Of a stretch of 64,000 nucleotides of DNA, positions 22,996 through 34,198 are shown one piece after another. Each line of letters opens with the position of its first letter. Position 1 is the first letter of the stretch. A program made the position numbers and the translations under genes. Below the pieces are notes generated by a model. It did not search any database. It saw only the letters and a program-made list of their open reading frames with translations, and was not told where the DNA came from. This DNA is from Pseudomonas sp. KUIN-1 (GTDB taxonomy: Bacteria; Pseudomonadota; Gammaproteobacteria; Pseudomonadales; Pseudomonadaceae), in assembly GCF_009176725.1 (NCBI RefSeq), contig NZ_AP020337.1, positions 1 through 64,000 of the forward strand. Reading direction: 5' to 3'.

Positions 22996-23502
22996 TCAGG
23001 CGTTGAGCTTGTGCTGCTTTTCGAGCTTCTTCTTGATCCGGTCACGCTTGAGGTTGGAAAGGTAATCGACGAACAGCTTGCCGTTCAGGTGATCGCATTC
23101 ATGCTGGATACAGATGGCGAGCAGGCCCTCGGCAACCAGTTCATAAGGCTTGCCGTCACGGTCCAGCGCCTTGACGCGGACCTTTTGCGGACGGTCGACG
23201 TTCTCGTAGAAGCCCGGCACCGACAGGCAGCCTTCCTGATACTGATCCATTTCATCGGTCAGTTTTTCGATTTCAGGATTGATGAAGACCATCGGTTCGC
23301 TACGGTCTTCGCTCAGGTCCATGACGACCACGCGCTTGTGGACGTTGACCTGAGTCGCGGCCAGGCCAATACCTGGCGCTTCGTACATGGTTTCAAACAT
23401 GTCGTCGACCAACTGGCGAATGCCGTCGTCTACCATCGCCACAGGTTTGGCGATGGTGCGCAGGCGCGAATCGGGAAATTCGAGGATGTTTAGAATGGCC
23501 AT
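22996..23502 (-). CDS. def: peptide deformylase
   Basis: Removes the N-formyl group from nascent proteins, using Fe2+. The 168-residue enzyme carries all three family motifs: [17 protein letters not shown] and HECDHLNG (metal ligands Cys and two His, catalytic Glu). It is divergent from the LysM gene across 125 bases. Confidence 0.98.
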   Translation of the reverse strand: MAILNILEFPDSRLRTIAKPVAMVDDGIRQLVDDMFETMYEAPGIGLAATQVNVHKRVVVMDLSEDRSEPMVFINPEIEKLTDEMDQYQEGCLSVPGFYENVDRPQKVRVKALDRDGKPYELVAEGLLAICIQHECDHLNGKLFVDYLSNLKRDRIKKKLEKQHKLNA

Positions 23503-23627
23503 ATACGTAAGAGCTGCACTGTTAAGGTAAAGTCAATGTTGGGTGCCGGGCCCGGGAGTTCAAGGCAGGCAGCCCAGGACAGGACTCTAGGGTTCGCGTG
23601 AGGCAACATGATAAAGGGATTCACCGC

Positions 23628-24653
23628 ATGAGGAAATCACTACTCGCCCTGCTGCTGCTGACCGCCAGCGGTCTTGCGCAGGCGCAAGTGCAACTCAGGG
23701 AAGGCTATCCACAGAGCTACACCGTTGTCGCCGGGGACACACTCTGGGACATTTCCGGCAAGTTCTTGCGTGAACCGTGGAAATGGCGCGAGATCTGGCG
23801 GGCCAATCCGCAAGTCCATGATCCTGACCTGATCTACCCCGGTGACACTCTCGCGCTGACCTGGGTCGATGGTCAGCCGCGCGTGACGCTCAATCGGGGC
23901 CAGTCGCGTGGCACCATCAAATTGTCACCGCGGGTGCGCAGTACGCCGATGGTCGAGGCCATTCCGAGCATTCCGCTGGGCGCGATCAACGCCTTCCTGA
24001 TCAACAATCGGATTGTCGACAGCGCCGAGCAGTTCGAAAAAGCCCCCTACATCGTTGCGGGCAACGCCGAGCGCGTGCTCAGTGGCAACGGTGATCGTGC
24101 CTATGCACGGGGCGCGCTGGACCCGGCGCACAGCGTCTATGGCATCTTCCGTCAGGGCAAGACCTACGTCGATCCCAAGACCCAGGAAGTGCTGGGGATC
24201 AATGCCGATGACGTCGGCAGCGCCGAGGTGGTTGCCACCGAGGGTGACGTCTCGACCCTGATTCTGCAGCGCTCCACACAGGAAGTGCGTCTGGGCGATC
24301 GTTTATTCAGCAGCGAAGAGCGGGCCATCAACTCGACGTTTCTGCCCAGCGCTCCGCAGGCGCCGATAGACGGTTTGATTCTGGATGTGCCACGCGGCGT
24401 CACCCAGGTCAGCGTGCTGGATGTGGTCACGCTCGACAAGGGCAAACGCGACGGCCTGACCGAGGGCAACGTGCTGGCGATCTACAAGACCAGCGAGACC
24501 GTGCGCGACCGGATCACCGGTGAACAGGTAAAGATCCCCGACGAACGGGCCGGCCTGCTGATGGTTTTCCGTACCTACGACAAGCTTAGTTACGCCTTGG
24601 TCCTGCAAGCCAACCGATCTTTGGCCATCATGGACAAGGTTCGCAACCCGTAG
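23628..24653 (+). CDS. secreted LysM-domain protein
   Basis: The 341-residue protein has a signal peptide (MRKSLLALLLLTASGLAQA) and one LysM domain directly after it (about residues 30-80: YTVVAGDTLWDISGKFL ... NPDLIYPGDTL-like). LysM binds peptidoglycan, so it is probably a periplasmic wall-associated protein; the rest has no recognised catalytic motif. ATG 23628 is chosen for its signal peptide. The same gene sits next to dprA in other pseudomonads. Confidence 0.88.
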   Translation: MRKSLLALLLLTASGLAQAQVQLREGYPQSYTVVAGDTLWDISGKFLREPWKWREIWRANPQVHDPDLIYPGDTLALTWVDGQPRVTLNRGQSRGTIKLSPRVRSTPMVEAIPSIPLGAINAFLINNRIVDSAEQFEKAPYIVAGNAERVLSGNGDRAYARGALDPAHSVYGIFRQGKTYVDPKTQEVLGINADDVGSAEVVATEGDVSTLILQRSTQEVRLGDRLFSSEERAINSTFLPSAPQAPIDGLILDVPRGVTQVSVLDVVTLDKGKRDGLTEGNVLAIYKTSETVRDRITGEQVKIPDERAGLLMVFRTYDKLSYALVLQANRSLAIMDKVRNP

Positions 24654-24722
24654 ACGCATGTTTCAGATCTGACACGGAATTGTGCGACGAACCAGACACT
24701 TATCAAATTGTTGTCAACAGAG

Positions 24723-24731
24723 TTATCCACA
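24723..24731 (+). promoter_or_regulatory. DnaA box upstream of dprA
   Basis: Perfect TTATCCACA, 46 bases before the dprA start, placed where it could influence the dprA promoter. Confidence 0.5.
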
Positions 24732-24776
24732 GGTTTGTGCAGCCCTCAGGATGCACGATGGATCAGGGACGATCTC

Positions 24777-25895
24777 ATGCCATTGTTCGAAAATGCCCCC
24801 TCTTCACCTGCAGAGCTGGAAGCGCGTTTGCGCATGCACCGCTTGCCCGAGATAGGGCCGAAACGCTTTTCCAGACTGATCGAAGCCTTCGGTTCGGCCT
24901 CGTCGGCGCTCAGTGCGCCGGCCAGCGCATGGCGTGCGCTGGGTATTCCTAGTGCCTGTGCCGAGGCGCGTCGTGACTCCTCCGTACGTGATGGCGCCAG
25001 TGCCGCATTGGCCTGGCTGGAGCGTCCGGCCCAGCATTTGCTGATGTGGGACGACCCTGGCTACCCCGCATTGCTGGCGCAGATCGCTGATCCACCGCCG
25101 CTGATCTTCATTGCCGGCGACCCTTCGATCCTGGAGCGTCCGCAGTTGGGAATGGTCGGCAGTCGTCGCGCTTCACGACCCGGGCTGGACACCGCCAGCG
25201 CTTTTGCGCGCAGCCTGGCGGCTGCCGGTTTTGTGATCACCAGTGGCCTGGCGCGGGGTATTGACGGCGCCGCGCATCAGGGCGCATTGGATGTCGGGGG
25301 GCTTACAATCGGCGTGCTTGGCACCGGGCTCGAAAAACTTTATCCACAGCAGCATCGCGCGCTCGCAGCGCAGATCGCGGCACAGGGCGGCGCAGTGATT
25401 TCCGAGTTCCCGCTGGACGCCGAACCGCAGGCCAGCAACTTCCCGCGACGTAACCGAATCATCAGCGGCCTGTCGCTGGGCATACTGGTGGTCGAGGCCA
25501 GTGTCGCCAGCGGCTCGTTGATTACCGCGCGACTGGCCGCCGAGCATGGACGAGAGGTGTATGCGATACCTGGCTCGATTCATCACCCTGGCGCCAAGGG
25601 CTGTCATCAGTTGATACGTGACGGCGCGACACTGGTCGAGACCGTCGAGCACATTCTTGAAGGCTTGCAGCACTGGAAACGTGTTACGCCCGACATCGAT
25701 CCTGTCACGCCGGCGAAGCCTGCCCCTTGCGATCATCCTTTATTGGCGCTGCTGCACGCCGCACCGCACACCAGCGAGGGGCTGTCGGTGTCATGCGGTT
25801 GGCCATTGCCCAAGGTATTGGCTGGCCTGACCGAGCTGGAACTGGACGGACGCATAAGCTGTGAAGCAGGACGATGGTTCGCCAGAGCGCCCTGA
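24777..25895 (+). CDS. dprA: DNA-processing protein DprA
   Basis: DprA binds incoming single-stranded DNA in transformation and loads RecA. The 372-residue protein has an N-terminal helical domain, the Rossmann-like core ([55 protein letters not shown]) and a C-terminal winged-helix domain. ATG 24777 has AGGGA at a plausible distance; an in-frame earlier start at 24708 adds 23 residues. A perfect DnaA box lies inside it at 25340-25348. Confidence 0.93.
   Translation: MPLFENAPSSPAELEARLRMHRLPEIGPKRFSRLIEAFGSASSALSAPASAWRALGIPSACAEARRDSSVRDGASAALAWLERPAQHLLMWDDPGYPALLAQIADPPPLIFIAGDPSILERPQLGMVGSRRASRPGLDTASAFARSLAAAGFVITSGLARGIDGAAHQGALDVGGLTIGVLGTGLEKLYPQQHRALAAQIAAQGGAVISEFPLDAEPQASNFPRRNRIISGLSLGILVVEASVASGSLITARLAAEHGREVYAIPGSIHHPGAKGCHQLIRDGATLVETVEHILEGLQHWKRVTPDIDPVTPAKPAPCDHPLLALLHAAPHTSEGLSVSCGWPLPKVLAGLTELELDGRISCEAGRWFARAP
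25340..25348 (+). promoter_or_regulatory. DnaA box inside dprA
   Basis: Perfect TTATCCACA within the dprA coding sequence, 617 bases after the upstream copy and in the same orientation. Confidence 0.45.
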
Positions 25896-25933
25896 GGTTA
25901 AACTGCCGCCAGGATTCAGTGGAGAGACAAACA

Positions 25934-26491
25934 ATGGTCAGCAGTTGGCGAGTGCAACAAGCCGCTCAGGATATTCGAGCCGGTGCGGTGATTGCCTACC
26001 CGACCGAGGCAGTCTGGGGGCTGGGGTGCGATCCGTGGGATGAAGAAGCGGTCTATCGTCTGCTGGCGATCAAGTCACGGCCGGTGGAAAAAGGCCTGAT
26101 CCTGATTGCCGACAACATTCGCCAGTTCGACTTCCTGTTCGAAGACTTCCCCGAATTGTGGCTCGACCGCATGGCCAGCACCTGGCCTGGGCCCAACACC
26201 TGGCTGGTACCGCATCAGAACCTGCTGCCCGAGTGGATCACCGGCATTCACGAAACTGTGGCGCTGCGTGTTACCGATCACCCGACCGTGCGTGAACTGT
26301 GCGCGCTGGTCGGTCCGTTGATCTCCACTTCGGCCAACCCTGCGGGTCGCCCGGCTGCGCGTTCGAGATTGCGCGTCGAGCAGTACTTCCGTGGGCAGAT
26401 CGACGGGGTTCTCGGCGGCAGCCTGGGCGGGCGTCGAAACCCCAGCGTGATACGTGACATCGCCACCGCGCAGATCGTGCGCGCCGGCTGA
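25934..26491 (+). CDS. tsaC: L-threonylcarbamoyladenylate synthase
   Basis: Makes threonylcarbamoyl-AMP for the t6A37 tRNA modification. The 185-residue YrdC-fold protein starts [12 protein letters not shown] (ATG 25934) and has [24 protein letters not shown] and [21 protein letters not shown] lies eight bases upstream of the start. It is 38 bases downstream of dprA, so co-transcription is likely. Confidence 0.95.
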   Translation: MVSSWRVQQAAQDIRAGAVIAYPTEAVWGLGCDPWDEEAVYRLLAIKSRPVEKGLILIADNIRQFDFLFEDFPELWLDRMASTWPGPNTWLVPHQNLLPEWITGIHETVALRVTDHPTVRELCALVGPLISTSANPAGRPAARSRLRVEQYFRGQIDGVLGGSLGGRRNPSVIRDIATAQIVRAG

Positions 26492-26527
26492 CGCTGGCGC
26501 ACACAGCGCGGGTTCAGTGGTAGACGA

Positions 26528-27505
26528 TCAAGGGATCAGAATGGTCGAGCCAGTGGTGCGCCGGGCCGACAGCTCGGTCTGCGCCCTGGCGGCGTCCTTC
26601 AGGGCGTACTGCTGAATGCCGTCGACCTTGAGCTTGCCGCTGGCGAGCATGTCGAACAGCTCGTCAGCCATGGCCTGCAGGTTCTGCGCATTGTTGGCGT
26701 AAGAGCCCAGCGTCGGGCGGGTGACATACACCGAACCCTTTTGCGCCAGAATCCCGAGATTCACGCCCGAGACCGGCCCGGAGGCATTGCCGAAGCTCAC
26801 CACCAGCCCGCGTGGTGCCACACAGTCAAGTGACGTCAGCCAGGTGTCCTGGCCTACCCCGTCGTAGACCACCGGGCATTTCTTGCCGTCGGTCAGTTCC
26901 AGCACGCGGCTGGCGACATCTTCGTGGCTGTAATCGATGGTTTCCCAGGCTCCAAGCGCCTTGGCGTGAGCGGCCTTCTCCGGCGAACTGACCGTGCCGA
27001 TCAGTTTGCCGCCCAGGGCCTTGACCCATTGACAGGCCAGCGAGCCCACCCCGCCTGCGGCGGCATGAAACAGAATGATCTCGCCCGGCTTCACCTGATA
27101 GGTCTGACGCAGCAGATACTGCACCGTCAGGCCCTTGAGCATCAGGGCTGCGGCCTGCTCGAAACTGATCGAGTCCGCCAGCTTGACCAGATTCGCTTCA
27201 GGCAGCACGTGCACTTCGCTGTACGCCCCCAGCGGCCCGGTGCCGTAAGCGACACGATCACCGACCTTGAAGCGCGTCACCTCGGCCCCCACCGCCTCGA
27301 CCACCCCCGCCCCTTCTGCACCGAGGCCGGAAGGCAGCGACGGCGCCGGATACAGCCCGCTGCGGTAATAGGTATCGATGAAATTCAGGCCAATGGCCTT
27401 GTTACGCACCACCACCGCCTGCGGCCCCGGAGCCTGCGGCTCGAAATCGACATATTCAAGAACCTCGGGTCCTCCGACAGTGCTGAACTGGATACGCTTT
27501 GCCAT
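26528..27505 (-). CDS. qor: NADPH:quinone oxidoreductase, zinc-free MDR type
   Basis: One-electron/two-electron quinone reductase of the zinc-independent medium-chain dehydrogenase family. The 325-residue protein has the GroES-like N-terminal fold with NFIDTYYRSGLYP and GAEGAGVVEAVG, and the NADPH Rossmann motif AAAGGVGSLACQWVKALG. No structural zinc cysteines are seen. It is divergent from hemF and convergent with tsaC. Confidence 0.93.
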   Translation of the reverse strand: MAKRIQFSTVGGPEVLEYVDFEPQAPGPQAVVVRNKAIGLNFIDTYYRSGLYPAPSLPSGLGAEGAGVVEAVGAEVTRFKVGDRVAYGTGPLGAYSEVHVLPEANLVKLADSISFEQAAALMLKGLTVQYLLRQTYQVKPGEIILFHAAAGGVGSLACQWVKALGGKLIGTVSSPEKAAHAKALGAWETIDYSHEDVASRVLELTDGKKCPVVYDGVGQDTWLTSLDCVAPRGLVVSFGNASGPVSGVNLGILAQKGSVYVTRPTLGSYANNAQNLQAMADELFDMLASGKLKVDGIQQYALKDAARAQTELSARRTTGSTILIP

Positions 27506-27667
27506 GTGCTCTCTCCTTGATGGTTAAAACAAGCTGCGAAAGCCCCCATCGGACTCCTTCCCCGGACCTTCGTCAACTGCCAGCCCGCGCCGCCGATGGT
27601 ATGCTACGCGCCAATTTGCCTGCGCCTCTTTTGCTGCGGGGGCTCAGCCGTTTGACGTCAGCCGTAA

Positions 27668-28590
<923 letters not shown>

Positions 28591-28591
<1 letters not shown>

Positions 28592-29415
28592 TGGACCGGT
28601 ACGTCGTCTTCGGTAATCCCATCGGCCACAGCAAGTCGCCGTTGATTCATCGCTTGTTTGCCGAGCAAACCGGGCAAACGCTGGATTACCAAACCTCGCT
28701 GGCACCGCTGGACGATTTCACCGCGTTTGCCCAGGCGTTTTTCCAGGCCGGGCGTGGCGCCAACGTCACGGTGCCGTTCAAGGAACAAGCCTGGCGCCTG
28801 GCCGACAGCCTGACCCAACGTGCGCAGCGCGCCGGGGCGGTCAACACCCTGAGCAAGCTCGACGACGGAACTCTGCTGGGTGATAACACTGACGGTGCGG
28901 GGCTGGTACGTGATCTGACGGTCAATTGCGCGCGCAGCCTGCGTGGTCAGCGCATTCTGTTGCTGGGCGCAGGCGGTGCGGTGCGTGGCGCGCTGGAGCC
29001 GTTGCTTGCGCAACAGCCCGCTGCGTTGGTGATCGCCAATCGTACGGTCGAGAAAGCCGAGCGGCTGGCGCAGGAGTTCGCCGACCTCGGGCCGGTATTC
29101 GCCAGCAGCTTTGACTGGCTTGAAGAGTCGGTGGACGTGATCATCAACGCCACCTCCGCCAGCCTGGCCGGAGAGCTGCCACCGATTGCGCCCAGCCTGA
29201 TCCAGCCGGGAGTGACCTTCTGCTATGACATGATGTACAGCAACGAGCCTACTGCTTTTTGCCGTTGGGCCACCGAGCACGGCGCGGCGCGGGCGGTGGA
29301 TGGTCTGGGCATGCTGGTCGAGCAGGCCGCAGAAGCCTTTCTGCTGTGGCGCGGTGTGCGTCCGGAGTCGACTCCGGTGCTGGCGGAGTTGCGCAGATTG
29401 CTGGCTGCGGGTTGA
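28591..29415 (+). CDS. aroE: shikimate dehydrogenase
   Basis: NADPH-dependent reduction of 3-dehydroshikimate in aromatic amino acid synthesis. The 274-residue protein has the substrate domain [13 protein letters not shown], catalytic Lys in [11 protein letters not shown], Asp in DNTDGAGLV, and the cofactor motif [12 protein letters not shown]. It overlaps hemF by one base (TGATG). Confidence 0.97.
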
Positions 29416-29450
29416 TCGGCTATCTGCGAACTATCGTGCCAATGCTCCGA

Positions 29451-29496
29451 GTTATACACAAGTCCGCTTTTGATTCTGGCCGAAGGCCGTGGAAGC
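29451..29496 (+). repeat. 46-base repeat, arm 1 of a distant exact inverted pair
   Basis: Begins GTTATACACAAGTCCGC and ends GGCCGTGGAAGC. Its exact reverse complement is at 42601-42646, about 13 kb away. It contains the inner dyad TGGCCGAAGGCC. A diverged third relative lies at about 52228-52263. It sits in the 185-base gap between aroE and the SulP gene. Confidence 0.8.
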
Positions 29497-29600
29497 GAAC
29501 CGGGCGACGCTTCGCTCCCACGCCCTTCGGGCAGAAGCCAAATCTACGGGCTTATCGGGACCTTTGTAGAACGCAGAGCGTCGCGACGATGAGTTACAGC

Positions 29601-31169
29601 TCAATCCTCAAACAGAATCGGGCACTTCTCCGCGCCTTCCAGCTTGTGCAGCTCTTCGATCACTTGCGGCCTGGCATTGCGCAGGACCAGCACTCTGCCC
29701 TGCCGGCCCAGACGTCGGGCCTCCTGATGAAGCATCTCCACGCCTGAGTAATCGATGAAGTTGATCTGCTGCGCATCGATCACCACTCGCACACCTTCGG
29801 TACGTTGCAGGCGGGTTTGCAGGTAGTGGCTGGCGCCGAAGAAGATCGATCCGCCGACCCGCAGGACCTCCTCGTCGCCCTCGCGCCATTGCTGGACGCG
29901 CGGTTGCGAGGTGCGCTTGAGGTAGAAAAACAGCGAGGCAAGTACACCGGCGTAGATCGCGGTTTGCAGCTCCAGCAGCAAGGTGGCCAGACAGGTCAGC
30001 GCCATCACGAAAAACTCGGCGCGGCTGACGCGGAACAGCGCCCGAATGCCTCGACGATCCACCAGCCCCCAACAGATCAGCAGAATTGAGGCGGCCATGG
30101 CCGGGATCGGAATGTGCGATATCAACGAGGCACCGGCGACCGCGAACAATGCCACCCACAACGCAGAAAACACACCCGCCAGCGGCGAGCGCGCACCAGC
30201 CTCGTAACTCAATGCCGCCCGGGTAAAAGACCCGGCTGACAGGTAGCCGGAGAACAGCGAGCCGACCATGTTCGACAGCCCCTGGGCACGCACTTCCTGA
30301 TTGGCATTGAGCATCTGCTGCGAACGAGCCGACAGCGAGCGGGCAATCGACAGGCTGTTGACCAGCCCGAGCATGCCCACCGCCACGGCGGTCGGCAGCA
30401 GCTTGAGGATCAGTTCGAGGTCCAGCGGCAACGGGCTGAAGGGCGGCAGATGGCCGACGAAGGCGCTGACCACACGGACATGGCCGAACATCGCTGGCCA
30501 CAGCCACACCAGCAGGCTGCTCGACACCAGGGCGATCAACAGCGTCGGCCAGCGAGGCACCAGAAGCTTGAGTCCGATGCCCAGCGCCAGGGTTAACAGG
30601 CCGAGCACCAGCGAAGACAGATCGACTTCACGCCAATGCTCGAGCACGGCGGTCAGGCTTTTTAGCGCGGTGGTCTGACTTGGCAGATCGATGCCCAGCA
30701 GATTGGGCATCTGCCCCAGCGCAATCACCACCGCAGCGCCCAGCGTGAAGCCCAGCACTACCGAATGCGAAACGAAATTGACCAGCGCACCGAAGCGCAT
30801 CATCCCCAGCAACAGCTGAAACACACCGGCGATGAAGGTCAGCAGCAGGATCAACATGATGTAGTCCTGACTGGCCGGGACGGCGAGCGGGCTGACGCTG
30901 GCGTATAGCACGATGGATATAGCCGCGGTCGGCCCACAGATCAGGTGCCAGGACGAACCCCACAGACAGGCAATGAGGACTGGAACAATCGCAGCGTACA
31001 GACCGTATTCAGGCGGCAGCCCGGCGATCAGTGCGTAAGCGATGGATTGCGGCAGCGCCAGAATGGCGCCACTCAGGCCCACCAGCGCATCACGCCCGAC
31101 GCTGGCGCGATTCTGCTGCGGCAGCCAGGCGAGAAAGGGTAGAAATTTATGGCGATTGAGCCAGCGCAT
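29601..31169 (-). CDS. SulP-family inorganic anion permease with STAS domain
   Basis: A 522-residue inner-membrane transporter with about 12-14 hydrophobic segments and a C-terminal cytoplasmic STAS domain (about residues 430-520; INFIDYSGVEMLHQEARRLG). The family carries sulfate, bicarbonate and other anions; the substrate here cannot be read from sequence. It is close to choline-sulfatase genes, so sulfate released by BetC is a reasonable candidate cargo. The same association exists in P. aeruginosa (PA0029-PA0031). Confidence 0.9.
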   Translation of the reverse strand: MRWLNRHKFLPFLAWLPQQNRASVGRDALVGLSGAILALPQSIAYALIAGLPPEYGLYAAIVPVLIACLWGSSWHLICGPTAAISIVLYASVSPLAVPASQDYIMLILLLTFIAGVFQLLLGMMRFGALVNFVSHSVVLGFTLGAAVVIALGQMPNLLGIDLPSQTTALKSLTAVLEHWREVDLSSLVLGLLTLALGIGLKLLVPRWPTLLIALVSSSLLVWLWPAMFGHVRVVSAFVGHLPPFSPLPLDLELILKLLPTAVAVGMLGLVNSLSIARSLSARSQQMLNANQEVRAQGLSNMVGSLFSGYLSAGSFTRAALSYEAGARSPLAGVFSALWVALFAVAGASLISHIPIPAMAASILLICWGLVDRRGIRALFRVSRAEFFVMALTCLATLLLELQTAIYAGVLASLFFYLKRTSQPRVQQWREGDEEVLRVGGSIFFGASHYLQTRLQRTEGVRVVIDAQQINFIDYSGVEMLHQEARRLGRQGRVLVLRNARPQVIEELHKLEGAEKCPILFED

Positions 31170-31198
31170 CGGTCCCTCATGTTGGATGGGTCACTGCA

Positions 31199-31558
31199 TC
31201 ACGACGTCAGACCGTTTCTGCCCGGAGCCGCGAGCGAACGGTAGTTCATGGCGTAGCATTTCGAGGTGGCGACGTTTGTATCTGACCCGGTTCCAGCACC
31301 TCTGAGCATGCAGATAACATAGTGTTTCTTGTTCTTGAGGGTCACTACCGGACCAATGTCTGCCACGTACGAAGAAACGACCGTTGCTCCTGCGTTGAGC
31401 ATCTCTTCCATAGAGACATTGACGGCCTCCAGCTTGGTCGGATATTCCAGCGCGTTTCCAGGCACTTTGGCGCTGGTTTCTGGTGGCCAGCTACCCGCAG
31501 AGGCAAAGGATGCGCTCAGAATCAGGGCCAGCGAGAGGGGTATAAGTGACCTTTTCAT
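31199..31558 (-). CDS. small secreted protein of unknown function
   Basis: The 119-residue product has a clear signal peptide (MKRSLIPLSLALILSASFASA) and a mature part of about 98 residues with two cysteines (YVICML, TSKCYAM) that could form a disulfide. No family was recognised. It lies 29 bases upstream of the SulP gene on the same strand and could be co-transcribed. Probably periplasmic. Confidence 0.7.
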   Translation of the reverse strand: MKRSLIPLSLALILSASFASAGSWPPETSAKVPGNALEYPTKLEAVNVSMEEMLNAGATVVSSYVADIGPVVTLKNKKHYVICMLRGAGTGSDTNVATSKCYAMNYRSLAAPGRNGLTS

Positions 31559-31729
31559 ACTGTTCTCCAGAGTTAGCGGATAGGCCGCACGGCAGTCTAG
31601 TGGTTTGTCCCCGTTCGTTGGTTCCTTATTGCTATTCCAGAATGACGCTTCGGAGCGCTAATAATTGCTGAAAAACCGGCGCAGTGGAAACTCCTGACGC
31701 CGGGTCACTACTTAGTTTAGTGTCGAGGC

Positions 31730-32656
31730 CTACAATTTCGCCTTCACCGCTGCCAGCCCGTCCTTGCCATCAACCGTCTTCACGCCCTCCAGCCACTTTT
31801 CCAGCACCGCCGGGTTGGCCTTGATCCAGGCCTTTGCCGCCTCGCTGTTGCTGACCTTCTTGTTGACCACCTCGGCCATGATGCTGTTTTCCATGTCCAG
31901 GGTGAAGCTCAGATTGGTCAGCAGCTTGCCGACGTTCGGGCAGGCTTGAGCATAACCTTTGCGGGTCAGTGTAAAGACCGAGCCGGTGTCACCAAAGTAT
32001 TTCTCGCCGCCCTTGAGGTAGTGCATGCCCTTGATCTGCACGTTCATCGGGTGCGGCGTCCAGCCGAGGAACACCACAAAGGCCTTTTTCTTCACGTTGC
32101 GATTGACCTCGGCCAGCATCGCGGTCTCGCTGGATTCCACCAGCTTCCATTTGCCCAGATCGAATTCGTTCTTCTTGATGATCTCCTGCAAAGACAGGTT
32201 GGCAGGCGCGCCAGAACCGATGCCATAGATCTTCTTGTCGAACTTGTCAGCAAATTTGCTCAGGTCGGCAAAGTCATGCACACCGGCATCCCAGACGTAA
32301 TCCGGCACGGCCAGGGTGAATTCGGTGCCCTCCAGGTTCTTCGCCAGTTGCGTCACATCGCCGATGGCCACGAACTTGTCGTAGAAGCCCTGCTGCGCCG
32401 GCATCCAGTTGCCCAGAAACACATCCAGCTTGCCGTCTTTCAAACCGCCATAGGCGATCGGCACGGCCAGGGTATCGACCTTGGGCTTGTAGCCCAGACC
32501 TTCGAGTACCACGCTGGTAATGGCGTTGGTGGCCGCAATGTCACTCCAGCCGGGATCGGCCATCTTCACGGTGCTGCAACTGGCGTCCTCTGCCTGTGCT
32601 GCAAGGCTGCCGAGGGTCATGACCGCGACCGCAACGGCTGTGGATAACTTCTTCAT
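31730..32656 (-). CDS. choline/glycine-betaine-type ABC transporter substrate-binding protein
   Basis: The 308-residue protein has a signal peptide (MKKLSTAVAVAVMTLGSLAAQA) and an OpuAC-type body (VKMADPGWSDIAATNAITS, PDYVWDAGVHDFADL, FVVFLGWTPHPMN) like ChoX choline-binding proteins. The gene follows betC by 36 bases on the same strand, so choline or choline-O-sulfate is the likely ligand. No permease or ATPase gene is nearby; it probably feeds an ABC system encoded elsewhere. A DnaA box overlaps its first codons. Confidence 0.87.
   Translation of the reverse strand: MKKLSTAVAVAVMTLGSLAAQAEDASCSTVKMADPGWSDIAATNAITSVVLEGLGYKPKVDTLAVPIAYGGLKDGKLDVFLGNWMPAQQGFYDKFVAIGDVTQLAKNLEGTEFTLAVPDYVWDAGVHDFADLSKFADKFDKKIYGIGSGAPANLSLQEIIKKNEFDLGKWKLVESSETAMLAEVNRNVKKKAFVVFLGWTPHPMNVQIKGMHYLKGGEKYFGDTGSVFTLTRKGYAQACPNVGKLLTNLSFTLDMENSIMAEVVNKKVSNSEAAKAWIKANPAVLEKWLEGVKTVDGKDGLAAVKAKL
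32639..32647 (-). promoter_or_regulatory. DnaA box in the 5' end of the binding-protein gene
   Basis: Perfect TGTGGATAA on the + strand, located within codons 4-6 of the gene. It is the most distal of the seven perfect copies seen. Confidence 0.4.
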
Positions 32657-32692
32657 TGATGTACCCCTTTGGTTTTTTTGGTGTGGGCAGGG

Positions 32693-34198
32693 TCAAGGTT
32701 GCGGATAACGTGCCTTGCGCTCCAGATCGTCCAGATCAATGTGGTTGCGCATGTACTGCTGACTGGCGTCGACCAGTGGCTGGTGATCCCAACTCTTCAG
32801 CTTGCCGGTTGCCAGCGATTTGGCGACGAAGCGCCTTCTGCGCTGGCTGGCGAGCACCTGTTGGTGTATCGCCGGGATGTCCCACTTGGCCCGAGCTTCG
32901 GCCAGGAAGTCAGTGAACAGCTTTTCATGGGCGGGTGACTGGCTCAGGTCCTTCTGCTCTTTCGGGTCCTTTTTCACATCGAACAGCAGGCACGGGTCCT
33001 GTTCCGAATAGATGAATTTGTACGCGCCACGGCGGATCATCATCAGCGGGCTGGTGGTACCTTCGGCCATGTACTCACCGAACACCTCATCGTGCCCGCC
33101 CTTGCGTTTCAAATGCGGCATCAGCGAGCGTCCGTCCAATGGCAAACCGGCGTCCAGTTTGCCTTTGGCCATTTCGACGAAGGTCGGCAGCAAGTCGGCA
33201 GTCGACACCGACGCACTGACCCTTCCCGGTTTGAACTGGCCCGGCGCGTACACCACCAGCGGCACGCGCGCGGCCATTTCGAACCAGTGCATTTTGTACC
33301 AGAGGCCCTTTTCGCCCAGCATGTCGCCGTGATCGCCGGAGAACACCACGATGGTGTCTTCCGCCAACCCGACTTCATCGAGCGTCTGCATCAGCTTGCC
33401 GACGTTGAGGTCGATGTAGCTGCACGCACCGAAGTAGGCGCGGCGAGCATCACGAATCTTGTTGGTCGGCATGGGCTTGTCCCACAGGTCATAGACCTTG
33501 AGCAGCCGTTGTGAATGCGGGTCCAGCGCGGCCTGATTGGCGTGCGGCGTGGGCATCGGTATTTCGTCGTCGGCGTACAGGTCCCAGAACGGCAGAGGGA
33601 TGGTGTACGGATCATGAGGGTGAGTCATGGAAACGGTCAGGCAGAACGGCGCATCACCGTCCTGTCGCACATGGTCGTAGAGGTATTGCTGGGCCTTGAA
33701 CAGCACCTCTTCATCGAAGTCCAGCTGGTTGGTGCGAATGCACGGACCGGCCTGCAACACCGATGACATGTTGTGATACCAGCTTGGCCGCACGTCCGGC
33801 TCGTCCCAGTTGACCGACCAGCCGTAGTCGGCCGGGTAAATGTCACTGGTCAGGCGTTCTTCGTAGCCATGCAACTGGTCCGGTCCGCAGAAATGCATCT
33901 TGCCTGCGAGGGCGGTCTTGTAGCCCAGCGCACGCAGGTAGTGGGCATAGGTCGGAATATCGGCCGGGAAGTCGGCTGCGTTGTCGTACGCGCCGATCCT
34001 GCTTGGCAACTGGCCGCTGACCAGGGTGAAGCGCGACGGCGCGCATAGCGGGCTGTTGCAGTACGCCGAATCGAACACTACGCCGTCGGCGGCGAGACGG
34101 CTCAGGTTCGGCATCAGAATCGGGGACCGGGCGTAAAACGGCAACATTGGCGCGGCCATTTGATCGGCCATGATGAACAGAATATTTTTGCGCTTCAT
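32693..34198 (-). CDS. betC: choline-sulfatase
   Basis: Hydrolyses choline-O-sulfate to choline and sulfate. The 501-residue type I sulfatase has metal ligands at the N-terminus (FIMADQ), the formylglycine site CAPSR (Cys52) and FSGDHGDMLGEKGLW. The C-terminal ~60 residues resemble the choline-sulfatase tail. It has no signal peptide, so it acts in the cytoplasm. It needs a formylglycine-generating enzyme, not seen here. The operon runs betC then the binding protein, divergent from the LysR gene. Confidence 0.94.
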   Translation of the reverse strand: MKRKNILFIMADQMAAPMLPFYARSPILMPNLSRLAADGVVFDSAYCNSPLCAPSRFTLVSGQLPSRIGAYDNAADFPADIPTYAHYLRALGYKTALAGKMHFCGPDQLHGYEERLTSDIYPADYGWSVNWDEPDVRPSWYHNMSSVLQAGPCIRTNQLDFDEEVLFKAQQYLYDHVRQDGDAPFCLTVSMTHPHDPYTIPLPFWDLYADDEIPMPTPHANQAALDPHSQRLLKVYDLWDKPMPTNKIRDARRAYFGACSYIDLNVGKLMQTLDEVGLAEDTIVVFSGDHGDMLGEKGLWYKMHWFEMAARVPLVVYAPGQFKPGRVSASVSTADLLPTFVEMAKGKLDAGLPLDGRSLMPHLKRKGGHDEVFGEYMAEGTTSPLMMIRRGAYKFIYSEQDPCLLFDVKKDPKEQKDLSQSPAHEKLFTDFLAEARAKWDIPAIHQQVLASQRRRRFVAKSLATGKLKSWDHQPLVDASQQYMRNHIDLDDLERKARYPQP

